The notes beneath the pieces were generated by a model. That model ran no database searches. It was given only the letters and a program-made list of their open reading frames with translations, and was not told the DNA's origin. The position numbers and the translations under genes were made by a program. A DNA stretch of 58,787 bases from Pseudomonas frederiksbergensis (GTDB taxonomy: Bacteria > Pseudomonadota > Gammaproteobacteria > Pseudomonadales > Pseudomonadaceae), in assembly GCF_017114915.1 (NCBI RefSeq), contig NZ_JAAUOE010000035.1, positions 1,145 to 59,931 of the forward strand, in the 5' to 3' direction. Position 1 is the stretch's first letter. Each line of letters begins with the position of its first letter. Below, one piece after another: positions 19,776-28,665 of this stretch.

Positions 19776-21923
19776 ATGATTTACGAAGGTAAAGCCATCA
19801 CGGTTAAGGCTCTTGAAAGTGGCATCGTCGAATTGAAATTCGACCTCAAGGGTGAGTCCGTCAACAAGTTCAATCGTCTTACCCTGAACGAACTGCGTCA
19901 GGCTGTAGACACCATCAAGGCAGATGCTTCGATCAAGGGTGTGATCGTCAGCAGTGGCAAGGACGTATTCATCGTCGGCGCCGACATCACCGAATTTGTC
20001 GACAACTTCAAGCTGCCGGATGCCGAGCTTGTTGCTGGCAACCTCGAAGCCAACAAGATTTTCAGCGATTTCGAAGACCTCAACGTCCCGACTGTCGCCG
20101 CGATCAATGGCATCGCACTGGGCGGCGGTCTGGAAATGTGCTTGGCGGCGGATTTCCGCGTCATGGCCAGCACCGCCAAAATCGGTCTGCCGGAAGTCAA
20201 GCTGGGCATCTACCCAGGCTTCGGCGGTACCGTGCGTCTGCCGCGCATCATCGGGGCCGACAACGCCATCGAGTGGATTGCCGCCGGTAAGGAAAACCGC
20301 GCTGAAGACGCATTGAAAGTCGGTGCCGTTGATGCCGTGGTCGACTCGCAGAAGTTGCACGAAGCGGCGTTGAACCTGATCAAGGGCGCCATCTCCGGCA
20401 AATTTGACTACAAGGCCAAGCGTCAGCCGAAGCTCGAAAAACTCAAGCTCAACGCCATCGAACAAATGATGTCGTTCGAAACCGCCAAGGGTTTCGTGGC
20501 CGGTCAAGCGGGCCCGAACTACCCGGCGCCGGTAGAAGCGATCAAGACTATCCAGAAAGCCGCGAACTTCGGTCGCGACAAGGCACTGGAAGTCGAAGCC
20601 GCCGGTTTCGTCAAACTGGCCAAGACCTCTGCCGCGCAGAGCTTGATCGGTCTGTTCCTGAACGATCAGGAACTGAAGAAAAAGGCCAAGGCTTACGACG
20701 AAATCGCCAAGGACGTGAAGCAGGCCGCCGTATTGGGCGCCGGCATCATGGGTGGCGGTATCGCTTATCAGTCGGCCTCCAAAGGCACGCCGATCCTGAT
20801 GAAGGACATCAATGAGCACGGCATCGAGCAGGGGCTGGCCGAAGCCGCCAAGCTGCTGGTTGGCCGCGTTGAAAAAGGTCGCATGACCCCGGCGAAGATG
20901 GCCGAAGTGCTCAACGGCATTCGTCCGACCCTGTCCTACGGCGATTTCGGTCACGTCGACCTGGTGGTCGAAGCCGTCGTCGAAAACCCGAAGGTCAAGC
21001 AGGCCGTTCTGGCTGAAGTCGAAGACAAGGTTAAAGAGGACACCATCCTCGCATCCAACACTTCGACCATTTCCATCACCTTGCTGGCCAAGGCCCTCAA
21101 GCGTCCGGAAAACTTCGTCGGCATGCACTTCTTCAACCCGGTGCACATGATGCCGCTGGTTGAAGTGATCCGTGGCGAGAAGTCCAGCGAAGTGGCCGTT
21201 GCCACCACCGTTGCCTACGCCAAGAAAATGGGCAAGAACCCGATCGTCGTCAACGACTGCCCGGGCTTCCTGGTCAACCGCGTGCTGTTCCCGTACTTCG
21301 GCGGTTTCGCCAAGCTGGTCAGCGCCGGCGTGGACTTCGTCCGCATCGACAAGGTCATGGAAAAATTCGGCTGGCCGATGGGCCCGGCGTACCTGATGGA
21401 CGTGGTCGGCATCGACACCGGCCACCATGGTCGTGACGTCATGGCCGAAGGCTTCCCGGACCGCATGAAGGACGATCGCCGCTCGGCCGTCGACGTGCTC
21501 TACGAAGCCAAACGCCTGGGTCAGAAGAATGGCAAGGGTTTCTACGCCTACGAGACCGACAAGCGCGGCAAGCAGAAGAAAGTCGCCGACCCGTCGGTGC
21601 TGGAAGTGCTCAAGCCAATCGTTTTCGAACAGCGCGAAGTCACTGACGAAGACATCATCAACTGGATGATGATCCCGTTGTGCCTGGAAACCGTGCGCTG
21701 CCTGGAAGACGGTATCGTCGAAACCGCCGCCGAAGCCGACATGGGTCTGGTCTACGGTATTGGTTTCCCTCCATTCCGTGGCGGTGCACTGCGCTACATC
21801 GACTCGATCGGTGTTGCAGAGTTCGTTGCCCTGGCTGACCAGTACGCTGATTTGGGCGCGCTGTACCACCCGACCGCGAAGCTGCGTGAAATGGCCAAGA
21901 ACGGTCAGAGCTTCTTCGGTTAA
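19776..21923 (+). CDS. fadB: Fatty acid oxidation complex alpha subunit
   Basis: The multifunctional beta-oxidation enzyme: an N-terminal enoyl-CoA hydratase/isomerase domain (NGIALGGGLEMCLAADFRV) and a C-terminal 3-hydroxyacyl-CoA dehydrogenase domain with NAD motif VLGAGIMGGGIAYQSA at about residue 320. It forms an alpha2-beta2 complex with FadA. I chose ATG 19776, giving 715 residues, the usual FadB length; an upstream in-frame TTG at 19773 is the only extension. GGAG is 8 bases before the ATG. fadA follows after 30 bases. Confidence 0.97.
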   Translation: MIYEGKAITVKALESGIVELKFDLKGESVNKFNRLTLNELRQAVDTIKADASIKGVIVSSGKDVFIVGADITEFVDNFKLPDAELVAGNLEANKIFSDFEDLNVPTVAAINGIALGGGLEMCLAADFRVMASTAKIGLPEVKLGIYPGFGGTVRLPRIIGADNAIEWIAAGKENRAEDALKVGAVDAVVDSQKLHEAALNLIKGAISGKFDYKAKRQPKLEKLKLNAIEQMMSFETAKGFVAGQAGPNYPAPVEAIKTIQKAANFGRDKALEVEAAGFVKLAKTSAAQSLIGLFLNDQELKKKAKAYDEIAKDVKQAAVLGAGIMGGGIAYQSASKGTPILMKDINEHGIEQGLAEAAKLLVGRVEKGRMTPAKMAEVLNGIRPTLSYGDFGHVDLVVEAVVENPKVKQAVLAEVEDKVKEDTILASNTSTISITLLAKALKRPENFVGMHFFNPVHMMPLVEVIRGEKSSEVAVATTVAYAKKMGKNPIVVNDCPGFLVNRVLFPYFGGFAKLVSAGVDFVRIDKVMEKFGWPMGPAYLMDVVGIDTGHHGRDVMAEGFPDRMKDDRRSAVDVLYEAKRLGQKNGKGFYAYETDKRGKQKKVADPSVLEVLKPIVFEQREVTDEDIINWMMIPLCLETVRCLEDGIVETAAEADMGLVYGIGFPPFRGGALRYIDSIGVAEFVALADQYADLGALYHPTAKLREMAKNGQSFFG

Positions 21924-21953
21924 GCGCCCACACTAGAGCGAGAGTGAACGTAT

Positions 21954-23129
21954 ATGAGCTTGAATCCTAGAGACGTCGTGATTGTCGACTTCGGTCGTAC
22001 ACCGATGGGCCGCTCCAAGGGCGGCATGCACCGCAACACCCGCGCCGAAGACATGTCGGCACACCTGATCAGCAAATTGCTGGAACGCAACGTCAAGGTC
22101 GACCCGAGCGAAGTCGAAGACGTGATCTGGGGCTGTGTGAACCAGACTCTGGAGCAGGGCTGGAACATCGCCCGCATGGCGTCCCTGATGACTCAGATCC
22201 CGCACACCTCGGCCGGCCAGACCGTCAGCCGTCTGTGTGGCTCGTCGATGAGTGCGCTGCACACTGCCGCGCAAGCAATCATGACCGGCAACGGTGACGT
22301 GTTCGTCGTTGGCGGCGTCGAGCATATGGGTCATGTGAGCATGATGCACGGTGTCGATCCCAACCCGCACATGTCCCTGTACGCGGCGAAAGCCTCGGGC
22401 ATGATGGGCCTGACCGCGGAAATGCTCGGCAAAATGCACGGCATTACTCGCGAACAGCAGGACGCCTTTGGCATGCGCTCCCACCAACTCGCCCACAAGG
22501 CGACCGTGGAAGGCAAGTTCAAGGACGAAATCATCCCGATGCAGGGCTACGACGAGAACGGTTTCCTGAAACTGTTCGACTACGACGAAACCATTCGTCC
22601 GGAAACCACCCTGGAAAGCCTGGCGGCTCTGAAGCCAGCGTTTAATCCGAAGGGCGGCACCGTGACCGCCGGTACTTCGTCGCAGATCACCGACGGTGCT
22701 TCGTGCATGATCGTGATGTCGGCGCAGCGTGCCCAGGATCTGGGCATCCAGCCACTGGCGGTGATTCGTTCGATGGCAGTGGCAGGTGTGGATCCGGCGA
22801 TCATGGGCTATGGTCCAGTACCGGCAACGCAGAAAGCACTGAAGCGCGCGGGCCTTGGCATCAACGATATCGACTTCTTCGAGCTCAACGAGGCTTTCGC
22901 CGCACAGGCTCTGCCAGTGCTGAAAGATTTGAAAGTACTCGACAAGATGAACGAGAAGGTTAACCTGCACGGCGGCGCGATCGCCCTGGGTCACCCGTTC
23001 GGTTGCTCCGGTGCACGTATTTCGGGCACTTTGCTGAACGTGATGAAGCAGAATGGCGGCACCTTCGGGGTAGCTACCATGTGCATTGGTCTCGGCCAAG
23101 GCATCTCCACCGTCTTCGAACGCGTTTAA
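21954..23129 (+). CDS. fadA: 3-ketoacyl-CoA thiolase, fatty acid oxidation complex beta subunit
   Basis: FadA cleaves 3-ketoacyl-CoA with CoA to give acetyl-CoA and a shortened acyl-CoA. At 391 residues it has the nucleophilic cysteine at residue 95 (SRLCGSSMSAL), the histidine region GGAIALGHPFGCSGAR and the second cysteine in ATMCIGLGQG. It is co-transcribed with fadB and closed by a terminator. Confidence 0.97.
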   Translation: MSLNPRDVVIVDFGRTPMGRSKGGMHRNTRAEDMSAHLISKLLERNVKVDPSEVEDVIWGCVNQTLEQGWNIARMASLMTQIPHTSAGQTVSRLCGSSMSALHTAAQAIMTGNGDVFVVGGVEHMGHVSMMHGVDPNPHMSLYAAKASGMMGLTAEMLGKMHGITREQQDAFGMRSHQLAHKATVEGKFKDEIIPMQGYDENGFLKLFDYDETIRPETTLESLAALKPAFNPKGGTVTAGTSSQITDGASCMIVMSAQRAQDLGIQPLAVIRSMAVAGVDPAIMGYGPVPATQKALKRAGLGINDIDFFELNEAFAAQALPVLKDLKVLDKMNEKVNLHGGAIALGHPFGCSGARISGTLLNVMKQNGGTFGVATMCIGLGQGISTVFERV

Positions 23130-23145
23130 GCGTTTCGTCGATGGA

Positions 23146-23177
23146 AGCCGGGGCCAAGTGCCCCGGTTTTTGTTTTT
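23146..23177 (+). terminator. Terminator of fadBA
   Basis: Stem CCGGGGC (23148-23154) / GCCCCGG (23160-23166), loop CAAGT, followed by TTTTTGTTTTT, 18 bases after the fadA stop. Confidence 0.92.
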
Positions 23178-23227
23178 CCGGGTTTATTTTGTTTTTATTT
23201 TGAAAAGATTTGAGTGAGGGCCAAAGC

Positions 23228-23464
23228 ATGCCGATACAACCTGGGCTCTATGAACATTACAAGGGCCCGCAGTACCGCGTATTCGGTGTTGCGCGGCATT
23301 CGGAAACCGAAGAGGAAGTAGTCTTCTACCAAGCCCTGTATGGCGATTACGGCTTTTGGGTACGCCCCTTGAGCATGTTCCTGGAGTCAGTCGAAGTTGA
23401 CGGCGAACAGGTGCCACGCTTTGCTTTGGTGCAAGCCGAACCGAGCATTTTTCCGCAGGCATAA
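23228..23464 (+). CDS. DUF1653 domain protein
   Basis: A 78-residue protein with the DUF1653 pattern: LYEHYKGPQYRVFGVARHSE near the N terminus, then YQALYGDYGFWVRPLSMF. These small beta-rich proteins are widespread and have no established function. The ATG follows GAGGG; the frame also opens at a TTG 18 bases upstream. It sits between fadA and topA as a separate unit. Confidence 0.85.
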   Translation: MPIQPGLYEHYKGPQYRVFGVARHSETEEEVVFYQALYGDYGFWVRPLSMFLESVEVDGEQVPRFALVQAEPSIFPQA

Positions 23465-23578
23465 GGGGAGTGCGCGCAGAACCCTGCGCTTGACCTCACC
23501 TTGTAGCCACTATATATAGCGGTGCCGCGTCAGGCGCCAACCGCCTTTCACTACTAGAATTCAGGAATTTTCTGATCC

Positions 23579-26206
23579 ATGGGCAAATCGCTGGTCATTG
23601 TGGAATCCCCGGCTAAGGCCAAGACCATCAACAAGTATCTGGGTAACCAATACGTGGTGAAGTCGAGTATCGGCCATATCCGTGACCTGCCCACCAGCGG
23701 TTCGGCTAGCGCCAGCAAAGAGCCTGCCGCCAAGCGTGGCAAGGCCGCCGCAGGTGAAGGTCCGGTGCTCACGCCGAAAGAGAAAGCGCGCAAGCAGCTG
23801 GTCTCGCGCATGGGTGTCGATCCCGATCATGGCTGGAAAGCCAAGTACGAGATCCTCCCGGGCAAGGAAAAGGTCATCGAAGAGCTGCGCCGGCTCGCCA
23901 AAGATGCTGACACCATCTATCTCGCAACCGACTTGGATCGCGAGGGGGAAGCCATTGCCTGGCACCTGCGCGAAGCCATCGGTGGTGACGACAGCCGCTA
24001 CAAGCGTGTGGTGTTCAACGAGATCACCAAAAAAGCGATCCAGGAAGCGTTCTCCCAGCCGGGTGAGCTGGACATCGATCGTGTCAACGCGCAACAGGCG
24101 CGTCGCTTCCTTGATCGCGTGGTCGGTTACATGGTTTCGCCGTTGCTGTGGGCCAAGGTCGCCCGTGGCCTGTCCGCCGGTCGCGTGCAATCGGTTGCCG
24201 TGAAGCTGGTGGTCGAGCGTGAGCGTGAAATCCGTGCGTTCAATCCGGAAGAGTACTGGGAAGTTCACGCCGACCTCGGCACCGCCAAGGGCGCGACCGT
24301 GCGCTTCGACGTGGCTCGCGAGAAAGGCGAAGCCTTCAAGCCGCTCAACGAAGCCCAGGCCATGGCTGCGCTGGAGAAGCTCAAGGCTTCCAGCTACAGC
24401 ATCGTCAAGCGCGAAGACAAACCGACCAGCAGCAAGCCGTCGGCACCGTTCATTACCTCCACATTGCAACAGGCCGCGAGCAACCGCCTGGGCTTCGGTG
24501 TGAAGAAAACCATGATGATGGCCCAGCGTCTGTACGAAGCCGGCTACATCACTTATATGCGTACCGACTCCACCAACCTCTCGGCCGATGCCGTGGCGAT
24601 GGCGCGTACTTATATTGAAGGCGAATTCGGCAAGAAGTACCTGCCGGAAACCCCAAACGTCTACAGCAGCAAGGAAGGCGCACAGGAGGCTCACGAAGCG
24701 ATTCGTCCGTCCGACGCCAATACCGAGCCAAGCAAGCTGTCGGGCATGGAGCGTGATGCCGAGCGGCTTTACGAGCTGATCTGGCGCCAGTTCCTGGCGT
24801 GCCAGATGCTGCCGGCCCAATACCTGTCGACCACGGTCACCGTCGGTGCCGGGGACTTCGAACTGCGTGCCAAGGGCCGCATCCTGAAGTTCGACGGCTA
24901 CACCCGCGTCATGCCGCAAATCACCAAGCCTGGCGATGACGACGTGCTGCCGGACATGGCCCAGGGCGACGCGATGAAGCTGATCAAGCTTGATCCGACC
25001 CAGCACTTCACCAAGCCGCCGGCGCGTTACTCGGAAGCGAGCCTGGTAAAGGAAATGGAAAAGCGCGGCATCGGTCGTCCTTCGACCTACGCGGCGATCA
25101 TTTCGACTATCCAGGACCGCGGCTACGTGGCGCTGCATAACCGTCGTTTCTATTCGGAAAAGATGGGCGACATCGTCACCGAGCGTCTGGCCGAGAGCTT
25201 CTCCAATCTCATGGACTACGGCTTCACCGCCGGCATGGAGGAGAATCTCGATGATGTGGCTCAGGGCGAGCGCGACTGGAAAAACGTGCTTGACGAGTTC
25301 TATGGCGACTTCAAGAAGAAACTCGAAGTGGCCGAAGGCACCGAAGGCGGTATGCGTGCCAACCAACCGGTGATGACTGATATTCCTTGCGTGGTGTGCG
25401 GTCGTCAGATGCAGATTCGTACCGCATCAACCGGCGTGTTTCTTGGTTGCTCGGGCTATAGCCTGCCGCCGAAAGAGCGCTGCAAGGCCACCGTCAATCT
25501 GGTGCCGGGCGACGAAATCGCCGCAGACGACGAAGGTGAGTCCGAGTCGCTGGTATTGCGTGGCAAGCATCGCTGCCCGATCTGCAGCACGGCGATGGAC
25601 GCTTATCTGCTCGACGAAAAACGCAAGTTGCACATCTGCGGTAACAACCCGGATTGCTCTGGTTACGAAATCGAAGAGGGCACCTATCGCATCAAGGGCT
25701 ACGAAGGTCCGAGCCTGGAATGCGACAAGTGCGGCAGCGAGATGCAACTCAAGACTGGTCGTTTCGGCAAGTTCTTCGGTTGTACCAACGCGACGTGCAA
25801 GAACACCCGCAAATTGCTGAAAAGCGGTGACGCGGCGCCGCCGAAGATGGATCCGGTGAAGATGCCTGAGCTCAAATGCGAAAAGGTCAACGACACCTAC
25901 ATCCTGCGCGACGGTGCTTCCGGCCTGTTCCTGGCGGCCAGCCAGTTCCCGAAAAACCGCGAGACCCGTGCTCCGCTGGTCATGGAAATTGTGCCGCACA
26001 AGGATGAGATCGATCCGAAGTATCACTTCCTCTGCGAAGCACCGAAGAAAGATCCGGACGGCCTCCCTGCCGTGATCCGTTACAGCCGCAAGACCAAAGA
26101 GCAGTATGTGCAGACTGAGGTCGACGGTAAACCGACTGGCTGGAAGGCGTATTACGACGGCGGCAAGTGGACGGTTGAAGACAAGCGTCCAGCAGCCAAG
26201 GCTTAA
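23579..26206 (+). CDS. topA: DNA topoisomerase I
   Basis: A type IA topoisomerase that relaxes negative supercoils. The TOPRIM domain begins at the N terminus (SLVIVESPAKAKTINKYLG) and contains TDLDREGEAIAWHL. The catalytic tyrosine is residue 326 in ITYMRTDSTN. Three four-cysteine zinc ribbons follow (from CVVCGRQM, CPICSTAM and CDKCGSEM), then a basic C-terminal domain. The 875 residues and domain order match E. coli TopA closely. Confidence 0.97.
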   Translation: MGKSLVIVESPAKAKTINKYLGNQYVVKSSIGHIRDLPTSGSASASKEPAAKRGKAAAGEGPVLTPKEKARKQLVSRMGVDPDHGWKAKYEILPGKEKVIEELRRLAKDADTIYLATDLDREGEAIAWHLREAIGGDDSRYKRVVFNEITKKAIQEAFSQPGELDIDRVNAQQARRFLDRVVGYMVSPLLWAKVARGLSAGRVQSVAVKLVVEREREIRAFNPEEYWEVHADLGTAKGATVRFDVAREKGEAFKPLNEAQAMAALEKLKASSYSIVKREDKPTSSKPSAPFITSTLQQAASNRLGFGVKKTMMMAQRLYEAGYITYMRTDSTNLSADAVAMARTYIEGEFGKKYLPETPNVYSSKEGAQEAHEAIRPSDANTEPSKLSGMERDAERLYELIWRQFLACQMLPAQYLSTTVTVGAGDFELRAKGRILKFDGYTRVMPQITKPGDDDVLPDMAQGDAMKLIKLDPTQHFTKPPARYSEASLVKEMEKRGIGRPSTYAAIISTIQDRGYVALHNRRFYSEKMGDIVTERLAESFSNLMDYGFTAGMEENLDDVAQGERDWKNVLDEFYGDFKKKLEVAEGTEGGMRANQPVMTDIPCVVCGRQMQIRTASTGVFLGCSGYSLPPKERCKATVNLVPGDEIAADDEGESESLVLRGKHRCPICSTAMDAYLLDEKRKLHICGNNPDCSGYEIEEGTYRIKGYEGPSLECDKCGSEMQLKTGRFGKFFGCTNATCKNTRKLLKSGDAAPPKMDPVKMPELKCEKVNDTYILRDGASGLFLAASQFPKNRETRAPLVMEIVPHKDEIDPKYHFLCEAPKKDPDGLPAVIRYSRKTKEQYVQTEVDGKPTGWKAYYDGGKWTVEDKRPAAKA

Positions 26207-26220
26207 AAGCCGCTGTACAT

Positions 26221-26264
26221 AAAAAGGCCGCATGACAACCCTCGGGTTTTCATGCGGCCTTTTT
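26221..26264 (+). terminator. Terminator of topA
   Basis: A 14-bp perfect stem, AAAAAGGCCGCATG / CATGCGGCCTTTTT, 14 bases after the stop. Confidence 0.93.
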
Positions 26265-26348
26265 GTTTTGGGCTTGCGGTGAGCTTGGGTGATCCACGAC
26301 ACTGTCAGACCTGCGTGAAGCAATTATTTCGTTGTGGAGGCTGCCGTC

Positions 26349-26873
26349 ATGGCCCACGAACTCTATACCCGTACCAACCAGAAGATTTATTTCGCCGGCC
26401 TGTCGCTGGAAGCGCTCGCCAAAGCCGAAGAGGGGCGTGCGATGAACTCCCTGGCGCTGATTCAGGCCGGGCGCGAATCAACGTTATTTCACCTGTACGG
26501 AGCGCTGTTGGGGTTGTGCCATGAAATCGCCGGTTTCTATCGCTTGCCTCAGGCCAATGCGCCGCGGGCAGAGATGCTGCTGACCCGCGAAGTGCTCGAA
26601 ACCATCGCTATTCCGGAAATGGCCGAGATGGTCGAGTTGGCGCAAAACCCGGAAACCTGGCTGGCCAAACTGCTATCGGCTTATGCCGCATTGTTTCAGC
26701 CGCCTCGCGCGCCGCACAAACCCAAGGGCGATGTGACGCAGCCGCTCATTCTGGCCGTTAATCTGGACGAGGAAGAGGTGCCTGAAGAATTGAGTCGGGA
26801 AGAACTGGAGAGTTGGCGCCAGAACCTGAAAAGCCTGGCGATTCGTTTTCGCGAAGGGTTGAACGAGTGCTGA
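26349..26873 (+). CDS. Conserved Pseudomonas protein (DUF6586-like)
   Basis: A 174-residue soluble, largely helical protein beginning MAHELYTRTNQKIYFAGLSL. It matches from memory the conserved gene between topA and the SOS pair (PA3010 region), annotated as DUF6586. The ATG at 26349 follows a GGAGG-containing stretch; the frame opens 15 bases earlier. No signal peptide, membrane span or catalytic motif is evident. Function unknown. Confidence 0.8.
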   Translation: MAHELYTRTNQKIYFAGLSLEALAKAEEGRAMNSLALIQAGRESTLFHLYGALLGLCHEIAGFYRLPQANAPRAEMLLTREVLETIAIPEMAEMVELAQNPETWLAKLLSAYAALFQPPRAPHKPKGDVTQPLILAVNLDEEEVPEELSREELESWRQNLKSLAIRFREGLNEC

Positions 26874-26980
26874 GGGATTGAGTATTTGACGAATGCTCCG
26901 CTCAAGGAAGCGTGTTGTCAGAAATTTCTCTTCGTGATGGCATCTGGTCAAGATCCCGAGCGAAGCTTGGCCGATGCCTA

Positions 26981-26986
26981 TATAAT
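26981..26986 (+). promoter_or_regulatory. Consensus -10 box upstream of the 77-aa conserved gene
   Basis: TATAAT occurs 28 bases upstream of the next ATG in an otherwise GC-rich gap. No convincing -35 hexamer is seen 17 bases upstream. Confidence 0.5.
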
Positions 26987-27014
26987 CCCCGCCTTTCGTG
27001 GAGAACAGACCTTT

Positions 27015-27248
27015 ATGCCAACGTCCTTTCTAGAAATTGTCGAGTTACCAGACGGCCGAATCGAGCTGCGCAGGGCCGAGGACGAGGGTTCTCTGGTTAC
27101 TTTGGATTTCTCCGAGGATGCGAAGGCTTTTCTGCAAGGCCAGCATGTGGAAGTTGCCAAGGCGATGTTGAGCGTCGGTGTTCAGATGGCAGGGCGCCTG
27201 GTTGAAGGCGAATTTGATAAGGAAGAGGGGCCACGGGTTCTTCATTGA
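27015..27248 (+). CDS. Small conserved protein, 77 aa (PA3009-like)
   Basis: A short soluble protein starting MPTSFLEIVELPDGRIELRRAE, with the acidic tail EFDKEEGPRVLH. It sits between topA and sulA-lexA, the position of PA3009 in P. aeruginosa, and has its own -10 element. The open frame continues to 26886 but that would include the promoter. No known motif; function unknown. Confidence 0.8.
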   Translation: MPTSFLEIVELPDGRIELRRAEDEGSLVTLDFSEDAKAFLQGQHVEVAKAMLSVGVQMAGRLVEGEFDKEEGPRVLH

Positions 27249-27343
27249 TCCCGCTTGTCGGATTTTGCGAATGCCTCTACAGATCGGCTTCTCTATCCCT
27301 GGAGAAGCCTCCCGTGCTGTTCAGCGGGCACAGTGTCTGCCAG

Positions 27344-27817
27344 TTAACCCAGTCGAATATTCAGACTTTGCGCATCCCCGATACGGGCGGCGCTGATCAG
27401 TTGTTGCCGCGACGATGTACTCAACGGATTTAACCAGCTAACGACCGTATGGCTGCGGCCAAGTCGCAAGGCTTCACAGGTCAACTGCTGAGCGCTCTGT
27501 GTGCCGCGTGGTTGTAGCAGCAGAATGCGTTCACGGTTCAGGCCGGCGTCCCGTAACCATGCTTGGGTCAGGCTGGCAGGCGGAGCGATCAGTGTCAGCC
27601 AGCGTGCATCCTGATCCTGGCTCAGCTCCCTGAGGATCGGTGCCAGAAGGTTCAGGCAGTTCCCGGCCGCGCCGCGCAGTGACAATTCGCTGAAGACTTC
27701 GGGTTCGGCGCTCCAGGGCGATTCGACCACGTCTTTCAGGATCGGCGCCAGCGGTTGCGCCATGAACGCCTCGAACAACGGCAGTTGGGCTTGCTGTGAG
27801 GTATGTGGGAACTGCAT
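27344..27817 (-). CDS. sulA: SOS cell division inhibitor SulA
   Basis: SulA binds FtsZ and blocks septation during the SOS response. The 157-residue protein has the RecA-like SulA core: LNLLAPILRELSQDQDARWLTLIAPP and LQPRGTQSAQQL...ALRLGRSHTVVSWL. It starts 10 bases after the lexA stop with AGGAGG overlapping that stop, so it is translationally and transcriptionally linked to lexA and controlled by the same LexA boxes. Confidence 0.93.
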   Translation of the reverse strand: MQFPHTSQQAQLPLFEAFMAQPLAPILKDVVESPWSAEPEVFSELSLRGAAGNCLNLLAPILRELSQDQDARWLTLIAPPASLTQAWLRDAGLNRERILLLQPRGTQSAQQLTCEALRLGRSHTVVSWLNPLSTSSRQQLISAARIGDAQSLNIRLG

Positions 27818-27827
27818 AAAGCCTCCT

Positions 27828-28436
27828 TTAGCGGCGAATCACGCCGACACTCAAGCCTTCGATCACCAGTTCCTGATCTTTCAGGTTGACTTCGATAGGG
27901 GCGAATTCAGGGTTTTCGGCAATCAACCAGACCTTGCTGCCGTCGCGCTTGAAGCGTTTGACGGTCACTTCGTCGCCGATCCGCGCCACTACGATCTGGC
28001 CGTTACGGGCTTCACGGGTGGTGTGGACGGCCAGTAGGTCACCGTCGAAAATGCCGACGTCCTTCATGCTCATGCCATGGACCCGCAGCAGATAGTCAGC
28101 GCGAGGGTGGAAGAACGAAGGGTTGATGTTGCATGATTCTTCGATGTGCTGCTGGGCGAGGATCGGCGCACCGGCTGCCACTCGGCCGATGATCGGCAGA
28201 GTGGACTCGTCGGCCTTGGCTTCAAAGCCAGGGATGCGAATGCCACGGGAAGCCCCCGGGGTCATCTCGATCGCACCCTTGCGGGCCAGTGCCTTGAGGT
28301 GTTCTTCTGCCGCGTTGGGCGACTTGAAGCCCAGTTCCTGAGCGATTTCCGCGCGGGTCGGCGGGTAGCCGTTGTCTTCGAGGCAACGTTTGATGAAGGC
28401 CAGAATCTCTGCTTGGCGTGGCGTCAGCTTTAGCAT
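27828..28436 (-). CDS. lexA: LexA repressor
   Basis: The master SOS repressor, with an N-terminal winged helix (TPRQAEILAFIKRCLEDNGY) and a C-terminal self-cleaving protease domain. The cleavage bond is Ala88-Gly89 (RVAAGAP), the nucleophile Ser123 (HGMSM) and the general base Lys160 (EVTVKRFKR). Length is 202 residues. Two LexA boxes lie just upstream, giving autoregulation. sulA follows in the same operon. Confidence 0.97.
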   Translation of the reverse strand: MLKLTPRQAEILAFIKRCLEDNGYPPTRAEIAQELGFKSPNAAEEHLKALARKGAIEMTPGASRGIRIPGFEAKADESTLPIIGRVAAGAPILAQQHIEESCNINPSFFHPRADYLLRVHGMSMKDVGIFDGDLLAVHTTREARNGQIVVARIGDEVTVKRFKRDGSKVWLIAENPEFAPIEVNLKDQELVIEGLSVGVIRR

Positions 28437-28446
28437 ATTGATCGCT

Positions 28447-28462
28447 CTGTCTTTATATACAG
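28447..28462 (-). promoter_or_regulatory. LexA box 1 upstream of lexA-sulA
   Basis: On the minus strand it reads CTGTATATAAAGACAG, a perfect CTGT-N8-ACAG with the A/T-rich centre expected for gamma-proteobacterial LexA. Confidence 0.93.
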
Positions 28463-28465
28463 TGA

Positions 28466-28481
28466 CTGGGATTATATACAG
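28466..28481 (-). promoter_or_regulatory. LexA box 2 upstream of lexA-sulA
   Basis: On the minus strand it reads CTGTATATAATCCCAG, one mismatch in the second half-site. Its centre is 19 bases from box 1, so two LexA dimers can bind close together, as in many lexA promoters. Confidence 0.85.
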
Positions 28482-28623
28482 TGAACTGGTATTGGCAATG
28501 CCCCTTTTTTTGTCGGCCGCTGGACGGTCATTCTGCTCGCGGGTTGAAGCGCTGCTGTTGTATGGTTAAATAACTGACCGACCATTCCCAAAACGAACCG
28601 CCAGACTTGACAAGGCCTGGGCT

Positions 28624-28650
28624 GAAACGTATGTTTCAAACAAGTGTTTG
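28624..28650 (+). promoter_or_regulatory. Two overlapping PsrA operators
   Basis: GAAAC-GTAT-GTTTC (28624-28637) and CAAAC-AAGT-GTTTG (28637-28650) share one base. Both match the published PsrA motif (G/C)AAAC-N2-4-GTTT(G/C). They end 15 bases before the psrA ATG, so they should mediate autorepression relieved by long-chain fatty acids or acyl-CoA. Confidence 0.9.
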
Positions 28651-28665
28651 TCAGGCGGAGTAGTC

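Noticed and set aside
19641..21869. 742-codon open frame opposite fadB
   Set aside because: Shadow of the well-supported fadB; no domain visible.
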